A DNA stretch of 64,000 bases, from the NCBI GenBank assembly GCA_947630755.1, contig CANRIU010000005.1, positions 1 through 64,000 on the forward strand, given 5' to 3'. Under the pieces are notes generated by a model. It had not been told where the DNA came from. It searched no databases and saw nothing but the letters and a program-made list of their open reading frames with translations. Shown piece by piece: positions 50,174 through 58,467 of the stretch; position 1 is the stretch's first letter, and each line of letters begins with the position of its first letter. The position numbers and the translations under genes are program-made. The stretch is from an uncultured Oscillospiraceae bacterium (GTDB lineage Bacteria > Bacillota > Clostridia > Oscillospirales > Oscillospiraceae).

Positions 50174-50842
50174 ATGGGGACCACATACAGCTGGTACTAT
50201 GTAAAAAATCAGGGCCAGACCCGGGAGGACCTGCGGGCTGGTGTCGCGAAACTGCCGAAGGATGCCCTGGACCCCGCCGCCGAGTCTCTGACCCGCAGGG
50301 TCGTAGATGAGCTCCTGAAGCGCCTCGAGACCCTTCCCCCGCAGCTCCGGGAGCAGGCCGAGGCGCAGATTAGAAAAATGGAGAGCGGCGATACCGTCTA
50401 CGCAGCATATAAACAGGATGCCCTCTTCTTCCCGGTGTTCGCCACCCACCTCTGCGAGGGGTACAACGCCGGCTCCCGGGACTGCGAGAGCCTTTATAAA
50501 ATTTTCCGCGCCCCCGTTCTGGCCTTCTCCGTCTTTGACAGCGACGCGGCCTTCGTGTCCTTCTTTGACGGCAGGGCGCGGGGTGACTTCGCCAGGGTGC
50601 CGGAGGGGTATGAGGAGTACGACAGCGAGCACTACTCCGCCGCCTTCCCCGATTTTCTTTTGGAGCTCTGCCCCCCGGAGAGCCGGGATGAGGTGCGGCG
50701 GATATGGGATGATCCCGACTGGGTCTTTGCCGACGACAAGGTCTCGGAGATAACCCGGCTTCTCGGCGTCCCCATGCTGATCGACGCCGACCCGAATCGG
50801 GGTCCTGGGACCGAGGGCTGGGAGATCCTTGAGACGGAATGA
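50174..50842 (+). CDS. Hypothetical protein (222 residues)
   Basis: I recognise no family. It opens MGTTYSWYYVKNQGQTREDLRA, contains a helical acidic segment (VVDELLKRLETLPPQLREQAEAQIRKMESGD), then an alpha/beta region with aromatic residues (LAFSVFDSDAAFVSFFD, GYEEYDSEHYSAAFPDFLLELC). No signal peptide or membrane helix. GAGGAGG precedes ATG 50174. It lies between the DUF3737 and aminotransferase genes with short gaps (12 and 21 bp), so all three are likely co-transcribed. Confidence 0.7.
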   Translation: MGTTYSWYYVKNQGQTREDLRAGVAKLPKDALDPAAESLTRRVVDELLKRLETLPPQLREQAEAQIRKMESGDTVYAAYKQDALFFPVFATHLCEGYNAGSRDCESLYKIFRAPVLAFSVFDSDAAFVSFFDGRARGDFARVPEGYEEYDSEHYSAAFPDFLLELCPPESRDEVRRIWDDPDWVFADDKVSEITRLLGVPMLIDADPNRGPGTEGWEILETE

Positions 50843-50863
50843 TTTTTGATTTGGAGCTCTTAA

Positions 50864-52045
50864 ATGAAGTACGATTTTGACCAGCTTCCCTCCCGGCGGG
50901 GCACCGGGTCCCTCAAGTGGGACGAGTGCGCCCCCGGTGAGCTTCCCATGTGGGTAGCCGACATGGACTTCCCCGCCGCGCCGGAGATACGCCGGGCCAT
51001 CGAGGACCGGGCCGCCCACGGGGTATTCGGCTACAACATCGTCCCGGAGGAGTGGTACGACGCTTATATCGGCTGGTGGAGCCGCCGCCACAGCTTTGAG
51101 ATGGACCGGGACTGGCTCATATCCTGCACGGGCGTGGTCCCGGCAATCTCCTCCTGCGTGAGAAAGCTCACCACCCCGGCGGAGAAGGTCCTCATCGAGA
51201 CACCCGTCTACAACATCTTTTTCAACTCGATCCTCAATAACGGCCGCGTGCCTATGGAGTGCCCCCTTGTCCGGGACGGGGAGGGCTACCATAGAGATTT
51301 GGACAGGCTTGAGCTGGCCATGTCCGACCCCCAGGTGAGCCTTATGATACTCTGCAACCCCCACAACCCCGTAGGCAGGCTATGGACCCGGGAGGAGCTC
51401 GCCGCTGTGGGAGAGATGGCCCGGGCCCACGGCGTCACCGTTATCTCCGATGAGATACACTGCGACATCACCGCCCCCGGGAGCGAGTATGTGCCCTTCG
51501 CCTCGGCCTCTCCCGCCTGCCGGGAAATATCCGTCACCTGCATCGCCCCCACAAAGGCCTTCAATCTGGCGGGGCTCCAGACAGCGGCAGTGTGCGTACC
51601 CAATCCCCTGCTGCGCCACAAGGTCTGGCGGGCGCTCAACACCGACGAGGCGGCGGAGCCCAACTCCTTCGCCGTCACCGCCACCGTCGCCGCCTTCACT
51701 AAGGGCGGTGAGTGGCTGGACCAGCTTCGCGAGTACCTCTTTGCCAACAGGCAGGCTGCGGAGAGCGAGCTCTCCCGCCTTGTCCCGGAGGTCGGCATAA
51801 TCAGGGGCCGCGCAACCTACCTCCTCTGGCTCGACTGCTCCGGGGTGACCGACAGCGCCGAGGACCTCTGCTCTTTCATCCGAAGCTCCACCGGGCTCTA
51901 TATATCCCCCGGCGGACAGTTTGGCTCCGGCGGTGAAAAATTCGTCCGTGTCAACCTCGCCCTCCCCAGGGCGATGCTCCTTGACGGAATGGAGAGATTT
52001 GCCCGGGGCGTCAGGGCTTACGAAAATCAGCTTCAAAAAAAGTAA
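50864..52045 (+). CDS. MalY/PatB-type PLP-dependent aminotransferase / cystathionine beta-lyase
   Basis: A 393-residue fold-type I PLP enzyme. It begins YDFDQLPSRRGTGSLKWD and has LPMWVADMDFPAAPEI, the diagnostic start of the MalY/PatB group. LCNPHNPVGRLWTREEL and VISDEIHCDI follow, and the PLP lysine is in CIAPTKAFNLAGLQ. Members cleave cystathionine or other C-S bonds, releasing homocysteine or thiols, ammonia and pyruvate. It is last in the plus-strand trio and ends at a strong terminator. Confidence 0.92.
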   Translation: MKYDFDQLPSRRGTGSLKWDECAPGELPMWVADMDFPAAPEIRRAIEDRAAHGVFGYNIVPEEWYDAYIGWWSRRHSFEMDRDWLISCTGVVPAISSCVRKLTTPAEKVLIETPVYNIFFNSILNNGRVPMECPLVRDGEGYHRDLDRLELAMSDPQVSLMILCNPHNPVGRLWTREELAAVGEMARAHGVTVISDEIHCDITAPGSEYVPFASASPACREISVTCIAPTKAFNLAGLQTAAVCVPNPLLRHKVWRALNTDEAAEPNSFAVTATVAAFTKGGEWLDQLREYLFANRQAAESELSRLVPEVGIIRGRATYLLWLDCSGVTDSAEDLCSFIRSSTGLYISPGGQFGSGGEKFVRVNLALPRAMLLDGMERFARGVRAYENQLQKK

Positions 52046-52050
52046 AAAAA

Positions 52051-52083
52051 ATCCGGTCCGCACCGTTGCGGACCGGATTTTTT
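52051..52083 (+). terminator. Terminator after the MalY/PatB gene
   Basis: A 12-bp perfect stem (ATCCGGTCCGCA/TGCGGACCGGAT), 4-nt loop, T6 tail and an A8 leader, 5 nt after the stop. Confidence 0.92.
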
Positions 52084-52175
52084 GTCCAAAAACCTTTACT
52101 TTATTCAAATTCAGCTCAAGTTTTCTTCAATATTATATTAAATTTTTTCTGTTTTTCAGCAGATACTCAGAAATT

Positions 52176-52313
52176 TTATCTCCAAAATTCCGGATTTTTC
52201 AGCTTTTCTACGCTGCCTATGACGGCTGCGAAGCCCATAGGTGCGGGAATTGGTGTCCTGACCAGGGTGCTCCTTCTGGCGTTATCCTTTCTATTAGTAT
52301 CGTGCTTTTTCAT
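52176..52313 (-). CDS. Putative 45-residue basic peptide
   Basis: ATG 52313 has a strong TTTGGAGGA site 7 nt upstream. The product begins MKKHDTNRKDNARRS and ends VEKLKNPEFWR: a basic N-terminus, a Pro/Ala/Gly-rich centre (TPIPAPMGFAAVIGS) and an aromatic end. No homologue is recognised. It has its own -10 box and an operator-like palindrome, which supports a real gene despite its size. The tracked 99-residue ORF extends upstream without a site. Confidence 0.5.
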   Translation of the reverse strand: MKKHDTNRKDNARRSTLVRTPIPAPMGFAAVIGSVEKLKNPEFWR

Positions 52314-52336
52314 AGTCATTTCCTCCAAAGATTTTT

Positions 52337-52353
52337 TGTTGTCCCTGACAACA
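52337..52353. promoter_or_regulatory. Operator-like palindrome at the start of the small-peptide transcript
   Basis: TGTTGTC-CCT-GACAACA, a perfect 7-bp inverted repeat covering the predicted transcription start (the -10 is 6 nt upstream on the minus strand). A repressor binding here would block initiation. Confidence 0.5.
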
Positions 52354-52359
52354 CCGGAT

Positions 52360-52365
52360 ATTATA
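52360..52365 (-). promoter_or_regulatory. -10 box for the small peptide
   Basis: A minus-strand TATAAT with no good -35. The region just upstream holds several copies of TGCGCAA or its complement within 60 bp, which may be additional binding sites. Confidence 0.45.
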
Positions 52366-52445
52366 AGGCTTTTTTGCGCAATAAGAATTGCTCTCTTTGC
52401 GCAATTACATTGCGTTTCTTGCGCATAAAACCGCCCTTTTACCCG

Positions 52446-52584
52446 TAATCCCGGAGCACTGACCCAAAGTCTCAAAAAAGTTCACAAAATAATGCAAATC
52501 AGCCCGTTTGCCCCATAATCCCGGAGCACTGGCCCAAAGTCTCAAAAAAATTCACAAAATGATGCAAATCAGCCCGTTTGCCCC
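52446..52584. repeat. 70-bp tandem duplication covering the spoIVA 3' end
   Basis: Two 69-nt copies (52446-52514 and 52516-52584) separated by one base differ at only three positions. The right copy contains the last codons and stop of spoIVA plus its 3' flank; the left copy lies entirely outside the gene and repeats the C-terminal codons (GANGLICIIL or nearly so) as an orphan. Confidence 0.9.
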
Positions 52585-54030
52585 GTCATTTATGATTTTT
52601 GTTACCGCTCCCCGCAGCTTTGACTGCGCCTCCGGCGGCATTTTCCGAATTTTTGTCTGCAATCCCTCCGCCGCTATCTGGTGCAATGATTTTCCAAACA
52701 GGTTTGACTCCCATATTTTCCCGGAATCCCCCTCAAATTCCTGGAGCAGGAAGTTTATCACGTCCTCGCTGGAGCGCTCGCCCCCCACCGCCGGGGAGAC
52801 CTCGGTCACCGTGTCCACCCCGATCATGTGGATACTTGGGGCGTTTGCCTTCAATCTTACGGAATATTTCCCGCTTTTTTTCACAATTTCCGGCTCCTGC
52901 AATGTCAGCTCCGATATGTCCGGCATCACCACGCCGTAGCCGTGCTCCCGCACGTCCTTCAAAGCGGGCTCCAGGCGGTCGTACTGCGCCTTCACTGCGG
53001 CAAGGTCCGAGAGCAGCCTCACCAGGTCCCCGTCGTCGGCGATGTCAAAGCCGGAGAGCTCCCCCACTGTCTCATAAAACAGCGACCGGGGCAGGTCCAT
53101 GTCTATTCCGGCGCAGCCCGTGCCCATGTCCAGCTCCCGGAGCCTTACGGAGCTCGCCTTGTCGCAGCCCGCAAGGCAGGATATGAAACCGTCCAGGTCG
53201 CGTATGAGCTCCGCGCCCTGCGCCCCCTCCCGGAGAGCTGCAAACACTGTCTCCCGTATGGGGTTATCCGTCCCCAGGGCTCCGAGCCACGCCGGGAGGT
53301 ATACGCCGATCTCGGTGAGGGGGAACTGGCGGAGCACCGCACCAATGATGGCGCTCACATCCTCGGCGGTGAGGGTCATGCAGTTTACCGCCATGACCTC
53401 CACGCCGTACCTTTGCGCAAGCTCCGCCCGGAGGGCCTCCGTCTCCTCCGCCTCCGGGTGAGCGGAGTTTAAGAGCATTATGAAGGGCTTTCCCAGGGCG
53501 GAGAGCTCCTCTGCCACCCTCTGCTCCGCCTGAACATACGCCTCCCGGGGAAGCTCCGTGACAGAGCCGTCGGTGGTCACCGCAAGGCCGATGGTGGAGT
53601 GCTCCGCTATCACCTTCCTTGTGCCCACCTCGGCGGCCCGGCGCATGGGTATCTCCTCCTCAAACCAGGGGGTGGTGACCATGCGCTCCGCGCCGTCCTC
53701 CGTGTCCCCCAGCGCCCCGTCCACCATGTATCCCACGCAGTCCACAAGGCGCACGGAGATCTCGGTCCTGTCATCGATGCTTATGGTCACGGCCTCCTCG
53801 GGCACGAACTTCGGCTCCGCGGTCATTATGGTCCTGCCGGAGCCGGACTGGGGCAGCTCGTCCCGGGCCCGCTCCCGCATATATACGTTGTCGATGCGCG
53901 GGATCACCATCGTCTCCATAAAGCGCTTTATAAATGTGGATTTTCCAGTCCTCACCGGACCTACCACGCCAATGTATATGTCGCCGCCCGTCCTCCGGGC
54001 AATATTCTCATAGATACTGCTCTTTTCCAA
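52552..54030 (-). CDS. spoIVA: Stage IV sporulation protein A (spore coat morphogenetic ATPase)
   Basis: A 492-residue ATPase that polymerises on the forespore surface and forms the basement layer of the spore coat. The N-terminus IYENIARRTGGDIYIGVVGPVRTGKSTFIKRFM contains the Walker A motif, and DCVGYMVDGA and TDGSV follow. The C-terminus GANGLICIIL matches the conserved end that contacts SpoVM/SipL partners. The length equals B. subtilis SpoIVA (492). The start is TTG 54030 with AAGGGGGT 7 nt upstream. This gene is the firmest evidence for an endospore former. The 3' end is tandemly duplicated. Confidence 0.96.
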   Translation of the reverse strand: MEKSSIYENIARRTGGDIYIGVVGPVRTGKSTFIKRFMETMVIPRIDNVYMRERARDELPQSGSGRTIMTAEPKFVPEEAVTISIDDRTEISVRLVDCVGYMVDGALGDTEDGAERMVTTPWFEEEIPMRRAAEVGTRKVIAEHSTIGLAVTTDGSVTELPREAYVQAEQRVAEELSALGKPFIMLLNSAHPEAEETEALRAELAQRYGVEVMAVNCMTLTAEDVSAIIGAVLRQFPLTEIGVYLPAWLGALGTDNPIRETVFAALREGAQGAELIRDLDGFISCLAGCDKASSVRLRELDMGTGCAGIDMDLPRSLFYETVGELSGFDIADDGDLVRLLSDLAAVKAQYDRLEPALKDVREHGYGVVMPDISELTLQEPEIVKKSGKYSVRLKANAPSIHMIGVDTVTEVSPAVGGERSSEDVINFLLQEFEGDSGKIWESNLFGKSLHQIAAEGLQTKIRKMPPEAQSKLRGAVTKIINDGANGLICIIL

Positions 54031-54122
54031 GCTTCAAACCCCCTTGAGATGTTTAAATCCGCGGTCTAATGAAGTCTATGGGGGCAAGCTCCGGGATATG
54101 ACGGCATTTGGGGACAAATTTA

Positions 54123-55781
54123 TTAACCCTCCCAGTCCCCGGCGGTGAAGTACTCCGGCTCGCCCTTTAAGGAGTGTCGGCAGTTGACAAAGCCCAGCTC
54201 GTCAAGGTCTGCCACGGTCCTGGTGTAGTATACGGTCCCGTAGTAGTCCTCAAGGTCAAGGCTGAGCCTCCCCGTCTCCCGGTCAAAGCGGCAGACTGTT
54301 TTGAGGGCCGTACCCTCGGGGCCGTGGGACTTTATCTCCTCCTGCATATCGGGGTTTACCCCGTAATCTCTGAGCCGCCCGTCGGGTCCTCGGGAGACGA
54401 TGCTCACGATCCCGCCGACCGGGCTCTCCGGCAGTATGGATATGAGCTCCGGCGTGCCGTCCCCGTCAATGTCCGAGCTGTATACCTCCGGCTCCTCCCC
54501 GGGGCGGGCCGGGACCTCGGCGACGCAGGTGAGCCTGCCGTCAAGCTCCACCCAAAAGTGCCACCAGTCCTGTCCGTCCCAGCCGGGGTCTGTGTGCTCT
54601 ATGCCCACCTTATAGCCGCTCTGTCCCAGCACATTCTCCACGGGGCGGGCATCCGTGGGCTCAAGCTCATCATATGTCAGGGGCAGGTATCCCATGTGGT
54701 CCGTGGCGCTCTCGGCAAAGCGCCGGAACCGGAGGGGCCCGAGGCCGGTGAAGGTCTCCCTGCGCTCGCCGCCCCCGGCGTAATTTATGACCTCAAAGAC
54801 ATTTTTCTCCGGGTCGTAGCGCTGGGAGACGGACTGGACCCACGCAAGGTCCTCAAAGCCCAGGTCCTCAAGCCAGGACGCGGGTATCTCCCCCACCCAG
54901 AAGTCCCCGTCAAAGTACCTGTATACCTTGACCTCCGTGACGCCGTCGCCGCCGTATATGTTGTTTGTGACGACCTCGGGCACGCCGTCCCCGTCCAGGT
55001 CCACACTGTAAGCCCCCATGCCGGAGTCCGGGAAGCCGAATACCTCCGCGACGCACCGCTCAGCGCCGTCTACGGCGACGTAGAAGTGCCAGTTGAAGAA
55101 GCTGTCGCCCTCCACCTCCACCCGGTAGTCCTCAAAGCCCATGAGGGTGTCGAAGGGATGGTAGAGGGGCGTCTCGTCCTTTTCGGATATGCTCCGTCCC
55201 AGCATCACCATGTCAAGGTATTTATATATATCGTCCATCTCCCGGACGTACACCGTGAGGTCGTAATAGACCCCGTCGAGCTCAAAGGAGGCTCTCGTGC
55301 GGTGCTTGCCCTCCCAGACCTCCTCCGGGTCCATCTCCACGGTGACGGCGACGCCGTTTCGCTTTAATTTCACGCCCTGGGCGCTGCTCTCCGGGCCGTT
55401 GAAGGAGCAGCTCAGCTCCAGGCTCTCCCCGTCAAGCTCCCCGGCGATGCGAAGGCTGTCCCAGCCGGAGGCGTCGGACACGTCGGTGTCCCTCCGGTGC
55501 TCAAGCTCTATGCCGGAGAGCACCGCCCCGGCGCTCTCCAGATTTCCGGCGAGAAGGCGCCCGCCGTAAAGCCGCTGGACCTCCTCAAGGCTTGAAAAGC
55601 TCTCCGTGGCAAGCTCCCCGGTGGAGCTGATTTTGCCCGGCAGGAAAAATACCAGCGCTGCCGCCGCGGCGAAGGCCGCCGCAATTACCGCCGCCCACCG
55701 CCAGCTTCTCCCTCTCCGGGGCGGGCGGATGAGGTCGTCGTCAATTTCGCCCATGGCGTCAAGAAGCTTGTCCTCATTCAT
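54123..55781 (-). CDS. Anti-sigma-factor-like membrane protein with FG-GAP/VCBS-type extracellular repeats
   Basis: A 552-residue single-pass protein. A short cytoplasmic region (MNEDKLLDAMGEIDDDLIRPPRRGRSW) precedes one transmembrane helix (about 28-48), then a large extracellular part. Two calcium-binding-like D-x-D-x-D-G units are visible: SVDLDGDGVPEVV and SSDIDGDGTPELI, as in FG-GAP/VCBS repeats. The N-terminus overlaps the ECF sigma gene by 8 bp, the classic sigma/anti-sigma arrangement. It probably holds the sigma factor at the membrane until an envelope signal is sensed; the signal is unknown. Confidence 0.75.
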   Translation of the reverse strand: MNEDKLLDAMGEIDDDLIRPPRRGRSWRWAAVIAAAFAAAAALVFFLPGKISSTGELATESFSSLEEVQRLYGGRLLAGNLESAGAVLSGIELEHRRDTDVSDASGWDSLRIAGELDGESLELSCSFNGPESSAQGVKLKRNGVAVTVEMDPEEVWEGKHRTRASFELDGVYYDLTVYVREMDDIYKYLDMVMLGRSISEKDETPLYHPFDTLMGFEDYRVEVEGDSFFNWHFYVAVDGAERCVAEVFGFPDSGMGAYSVDLDGDGVPEVVTNNIYGGDGVTEVKVYRYFDGDFWVGEIPASWLEDLGFEDLAWVQSVSQRYDPEKNVFEVINYAGGGERRETFTGLGPLRFRRFAESATDHMGYLPLTYDELEPTDARPVENVLGQSGYKVGIEHTDPGWDGQDWWHFWVELDGRLTCVAEVPARPGEEPEVYSSDIDGDGTPELISILPESPVGGIVSIVSRGPDGRLRDYGVNPDMQEEIKSHGPEGTALKTVCRFDRETGRLSLDLEDYYGTVYYTRTVADLDELGFVNCRHSLKGEPEYFTAGDWEG

Positions 55782-56337
55782 CGATATACTCCTCCCTTAC
55801 AAGATAGTCCCGAAGGCGCCGCCGCGTCCGCATGAGCATGGATTTCACCTTGCTTTTGGTGAAGCCAAAGCGCCTTGCCACATCGTCGATGGGCTCCAAA
55901 TACCAGTATCGCCGGACGAATACCGCCCGCTCCGTCTCCGAAAGCCCCCGCAAAAATGAGCTCACGGCCCGGGCAAGCTCCCCGGCCTCCACCTCGGCCT
56001 CCGGGGAGACGTTTGAGGGGATACACTCTGACAGCTCCTCCAGCGCGGCCCGTGTCTCCCCGCCGCCGCGCTTTTCCGCTCTCCCCCGCCGCCATACCTT
56101 CAGCGCCTCCCGCCGGGCGATTTTCGCCAGAAACGTCCTCAGATCCTCCGGCCTGTGGGGCGGAATGGCGTTCCACGCGCCGAGGTAGGCGTCGTTCACC
56201 GCCTCCTCCGCCTCGCGCTCATCCGGGAGTATCCTCCCCGCAACAGTAAGAAGGTACCGCCCGTACTTCTCCCCGGCCCGCTCTATGGCGCTCTCCGAGC
56301 GGCTCCAGAAAAGCTCCACGATCTCCTTGTCTCTCAT
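55774..56337 (-). CDS. ECF-type RNA polymerase sigma factor
   Basis: A 187-residue sigma-70-family factor. Region 2 is KEIVELFWSRSESAIERAGEKYGRYLLTVAGRILPDEREAEEAVNDAYLGAWNAIPPHRPEDLRTFLAKIARREALKVWR in outline, and region 4 is LSETERAVFVRRYWYLEPIDDVARRFGFTKSKVKSMLMRTRRRLRDYL. ATG 56337 follows GGGAGGG at 4 nt and is used rather than the tracked start 20 codons earlier. The next gene is its likely anti-sigma factor. The regulon is unknown, but these systems are usually autoregulated. Confidence 0.9.
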   Translation of the reverse strand: MRDKEIVELFWSRSESAIERAGEKYGRYLLTVAGRILPDEREAEEAVNDAYLGAWNAIPPHRPEDLRTFLAKIARREALKVWRRGRAEKRGGGETRAALEELSECIPSNVSPEAEVEAGELARAVSSFLRGLSETERAVFVRRYWYLEPIDDVARRFGFTKSKVKSMLMRTRRRLRDYLVREEYIDE

Positions 56338-56510
56338 TTCTCCCTCCCGCCTGTCTTTCACTCCGGCATCCGAAAATTTTCGTTTACCGTATACCATAAT
56401 ACACCCGAAAAAACGCCGTCGGTCGCAATAAGCGCAAAAAATCCGCCCCGGATTTCCGGGCGTTCCGCCCCATATTCTTTTGAATATTTTGTTAAACTTT
56501 TATTACTGTA

Positions 56511-56539
56511 TTGATTTTAATATTGTTCAAGTCTATAAT
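56511..56539 (+). promoter_or_regulatory. Promoter of the DUF2089 gene
   Basis: -35 TTGATT, 17-nt spacer, -10 TATAAT, 25 nt before the ATG, in a clearly AT-rich stretch. Confidence 0.75.
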
Positions 56540-56563
56540 TAATAATGTTAAAGGAGGGAGCGT

Positions 56564-56869
56564 ATGGCACTTCAGGTAATTCCGGAATGGATCGTCAATC
56601 TTGACGACGAGGACGTGTCCTTCATCAAAAAATTTCTCCTCGCGTCCGGGTCGCTAAAGGAAATGGCAAGACAGTATGAGGTAACTTATCCGACCGTCAG
56701 ATTAAGGCTTGACAGACTTATCCAGAAGATAAGGATAAACGACGATACGGAGAGCGAGCCGTATATCGCTCTCATCAAACGGCTTGCCATCAATGACAGG
56801 CTGGATTTCGACACGGCGAAGATCCTCATCAGCGAGTACAAAAAAACACGAAAGGAGCCTTCAAAATGA
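56564..56869 (+). CDS. DUF2089-family helix-turn-helix protein
   Basis: A 101-residue protein: IPEWIVNLDDEDVSFIKKFLLASGSLKEMARQYEVTYPTVRLRLDRLIQKI is the DUF2089/sigma-like helix-turn-helix. The C-terminal half is charged. AAAGGAGGG lies 5 nt before ATG. It overlaps the following membrane protein gene by 4 bp, a pairing usual for this family in Firmicutes. It probably represses or activates its own operon. Codon use is less GC-rich than that of the neighbours, hinting at recent transfer. Confidence 0.8.
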   Translation: MALQVIPEWIVNLDDEDVSFIKKFLLASGSLKEMARQYEVTYPTVRLRLDRLIQKIRINDDTESEPYIALIKRLAINDRLDFDTAKILISEYKKTRKEPSK

Positions 56870-57183
56870 TTTTTCCCCTCAGACTGCTCATCGCCCTGCT
56901 GCTGTTGGCAGGCGTAGCGGCCCTGCAGATATTCCTCTCCCTCCGGGAGAGCAGATGGCCCGGGCTTATTCTGCCAATCATTGCGTTTCTCTTCAGTCTG
57001 CTTTATCCGTTAAACATGATGGCCCCGCCGGAGGGTGTGACTGCCGGCTTCATTTTTCAAATGGTCCTTGTCTGGCTGTTAGGCAATATCCCGACCATAA
57101 TACTTCTGGCTGTATATTTCGGCTGCCGAGGCCGGCAGCGCCGCAAAAAGCAGATGGATAAAATGAATATACAGGATTTATGA
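56866..57183 (+). CDS. Small membrane protein paired with DUF2089
   Basis: A 105-residue protein with three transmembrane segments (about 5-22, 33-49, 63-86) and a basic C-terminus (RGRQRRKKQMDKMN). The ATG overlaps the DUF2089 stop (ATGA), so the two are translationally coupled. No specific family is recognised. It ends 17 nt before a strong hairpin shared with the convergent ABC gene. Confidence 0.7.
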   Translation: MIFPLRLLIALLLLAGVAALQIFLSLRESRWPGLILPIIAFLFSLLYPLNMMAPPEGVTAGFIFQMVLVWLLGNIPTIILLAVYFGCRGRQRRKKQMDKMNIQDL

Positions 57184-57199
57184 TTTATGTATCAGCAGG

Positions 57200-57233
57200 A
57201 AAAATCCCGCCGCAAAAACTGCGGCGGGATTTT
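57200..57233. terminator. Bidirectional terminator between the DUF2089 operon and the ABC-2 permease gene
   Basis: A 14-bp stem (AAAATCCCGCCGCA/TGCGGCGGGATTTT) with a 5-nt loop, with T or A tracts on both sides, between convergent genes. Confidence 0.9.
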
Positions 57234-57236
57234 CTG

Positions 57237-58463
57237 TTATGCGTTTTTTACGGCCTTGATGATGTCCCGGAGCTTTGGCGAGGCGCCGTAGAGCAGCACC
57301 CCCACACGGTATATCTTCGCCGCCAGCACGCCAACGCCCACGCAGGAGCCCAGAAGCACTGCGACGGAGAGGAGTATCTCCCACAGCGCCGGGTGGCTCA
57401 TGGCTATGCGGGTGAACATCGCCATGGGCGAGGTGAAGGGTATGTAGGAGCAGGCGACCATCATGGGGTTATCCACGCTCCCGCTGGTCATGGCGATGAC
57501 CACCACGATAAAGCCCATCACAAAGAGCATGTTTATGGGCATGGTGGAGGTGTTTATATCCTCCAGCTTCGACGCGGTGGAGCCCACCGCCCCGTAGAGA
57601 AAGGCGTAGATGAAAAATCCCAGCACGAAGAACACCAGCATCCACCCTAAAAGCGCCGGGGGCATGTCGAAGAACATGGAGATCATCTCCCAGCCCCCCA
57701 TGTAGCCGCTGTTGAGCTTATAGAAGGCCAGCGCCGAGCCGAACACGCACAGAAGCTGCAAAAGTCCCGCTGTGCAGGAGGCCACAACCTTGCCGAACAT
57801 CATGGATGTGGGCCGGGCGGAGGTGACAAGCAGCTCCATCGCCCGGGAGCTCTTCTCCGTCGCCACGTTGGTCGCAACCATCTGCCCGTAGAGGAGTATG
57901 ACCATGTACAGGGCGAAAATCATGATATAGGTGTAGAAGAAGTTCTGCCCCTGGTCCACGCCGAGGCTCTCCACCGTAAATCCCACGGCGGAGGACATTA
58001 TCCCCTGGGCATCCTCCGGCGAAACTCCCGCCTCCACCATCGCCCGGAGGCGGGAGAGCCCCGTGAGCACCTCCGACACCGCGGCGGCGGTCTCGTCGTA
58101 GATCGCCAGGTTGTCCACATAGTAGACAAAGTCCGAAAGCCCGTGGAGCTCCACGGCGCAGGCGGCATTGCCGCCAATGACCTCCGCCTTGACGTCGCCG
58201 CTCCCCGCCCTCACGTCGTAGTCCGGGAAGGCCGCGGCGAGGGCGTCGATGATCTCCCCGTCAGCGCCGGAGACGAGCATCACGTCCCGCTCGCCGCTCT
58301 CCACTGTGTCACCGTCATCACCCTCATTCAGGGCGGCGGATATGCGGGGGATGGATGTCACCACGGCGATAACGACCATGAGGAACACGGTTATTCCCAC
58401 AAAAATTTTGTTTTTCAGGTATCCCTTCAGCTCAAAGAGGAATATTTTGCCAAACTGTCCCAT
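57237..58463 (-). CDS. ABC-2 type transporter permease (NatB-like)
   Basis: A 408-residue membrane protein with one N-terminal helix (FVGITVFLMVVIAVVTSIP), a large extracytoplasmic domain (about 45-170) and five further helices, the NatB/ABC-2 topology. ATNVATEKSSRAMELLVTSARPTSMMFGKVVAS is the conserved coupling segment. ATG 58463 with GAGGGAG is chosen; the track starts 48 codons earlier inside the ATPase gene. It lies 4 bp after that gene, so the two form one exporter of unknown substrate (Na+ or a toxic compound in relatives). Confidence 0.88.
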   Translation of the reverse strand: MGQFGKIFLFELKGYLKNKIFVGITVFLMVVIAVVTSIPRISAALNEGDDGDTVESGERDVMLVSGADGEIIDALAAAFPDYDVRAGSGDVKAEVIGGNAACAVELHGLSDFVYYVDNLAIYDETAAAVSEVLTGLSRLRAMVEAGVSPEDAQGIMSSAVGFTVESLGVDQGQNFFYTYIMIFALYMVILLYGQMVATNVATEKSSRAMELLVTSARPTSMMFGKVVASCTAGLLQLLCVFGSALAFYKLNSGYMGGWEMISMFFDMPPALLGWMLVFFVLGFFIYAFLYGAVGSTASKLEDINTSTMPINMLFVMGFIVVVIAMTSGSVDNPMMVACSYIPFTSPMAMFTRIAMSHPALWEILLSVAVLLGSCVGVGVLAAKIYRVGVLLYGASPKLRDIIKAVKNA

Positions 58464-58467
58464 GCTC

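Noticed and set aside
49820-51364. 514-residue minus-strand ORF
   Set aside because: Antisense to the DUF3737, hypothetical and MalY/PatB genes; no recognisable motif.
52446-52584. Possible CRISPR or phage attachment repeats
   Set aside because: Only two adjacent units without spacers, one of which is the spoIVA end itself; a simple tandem duplication fits better.
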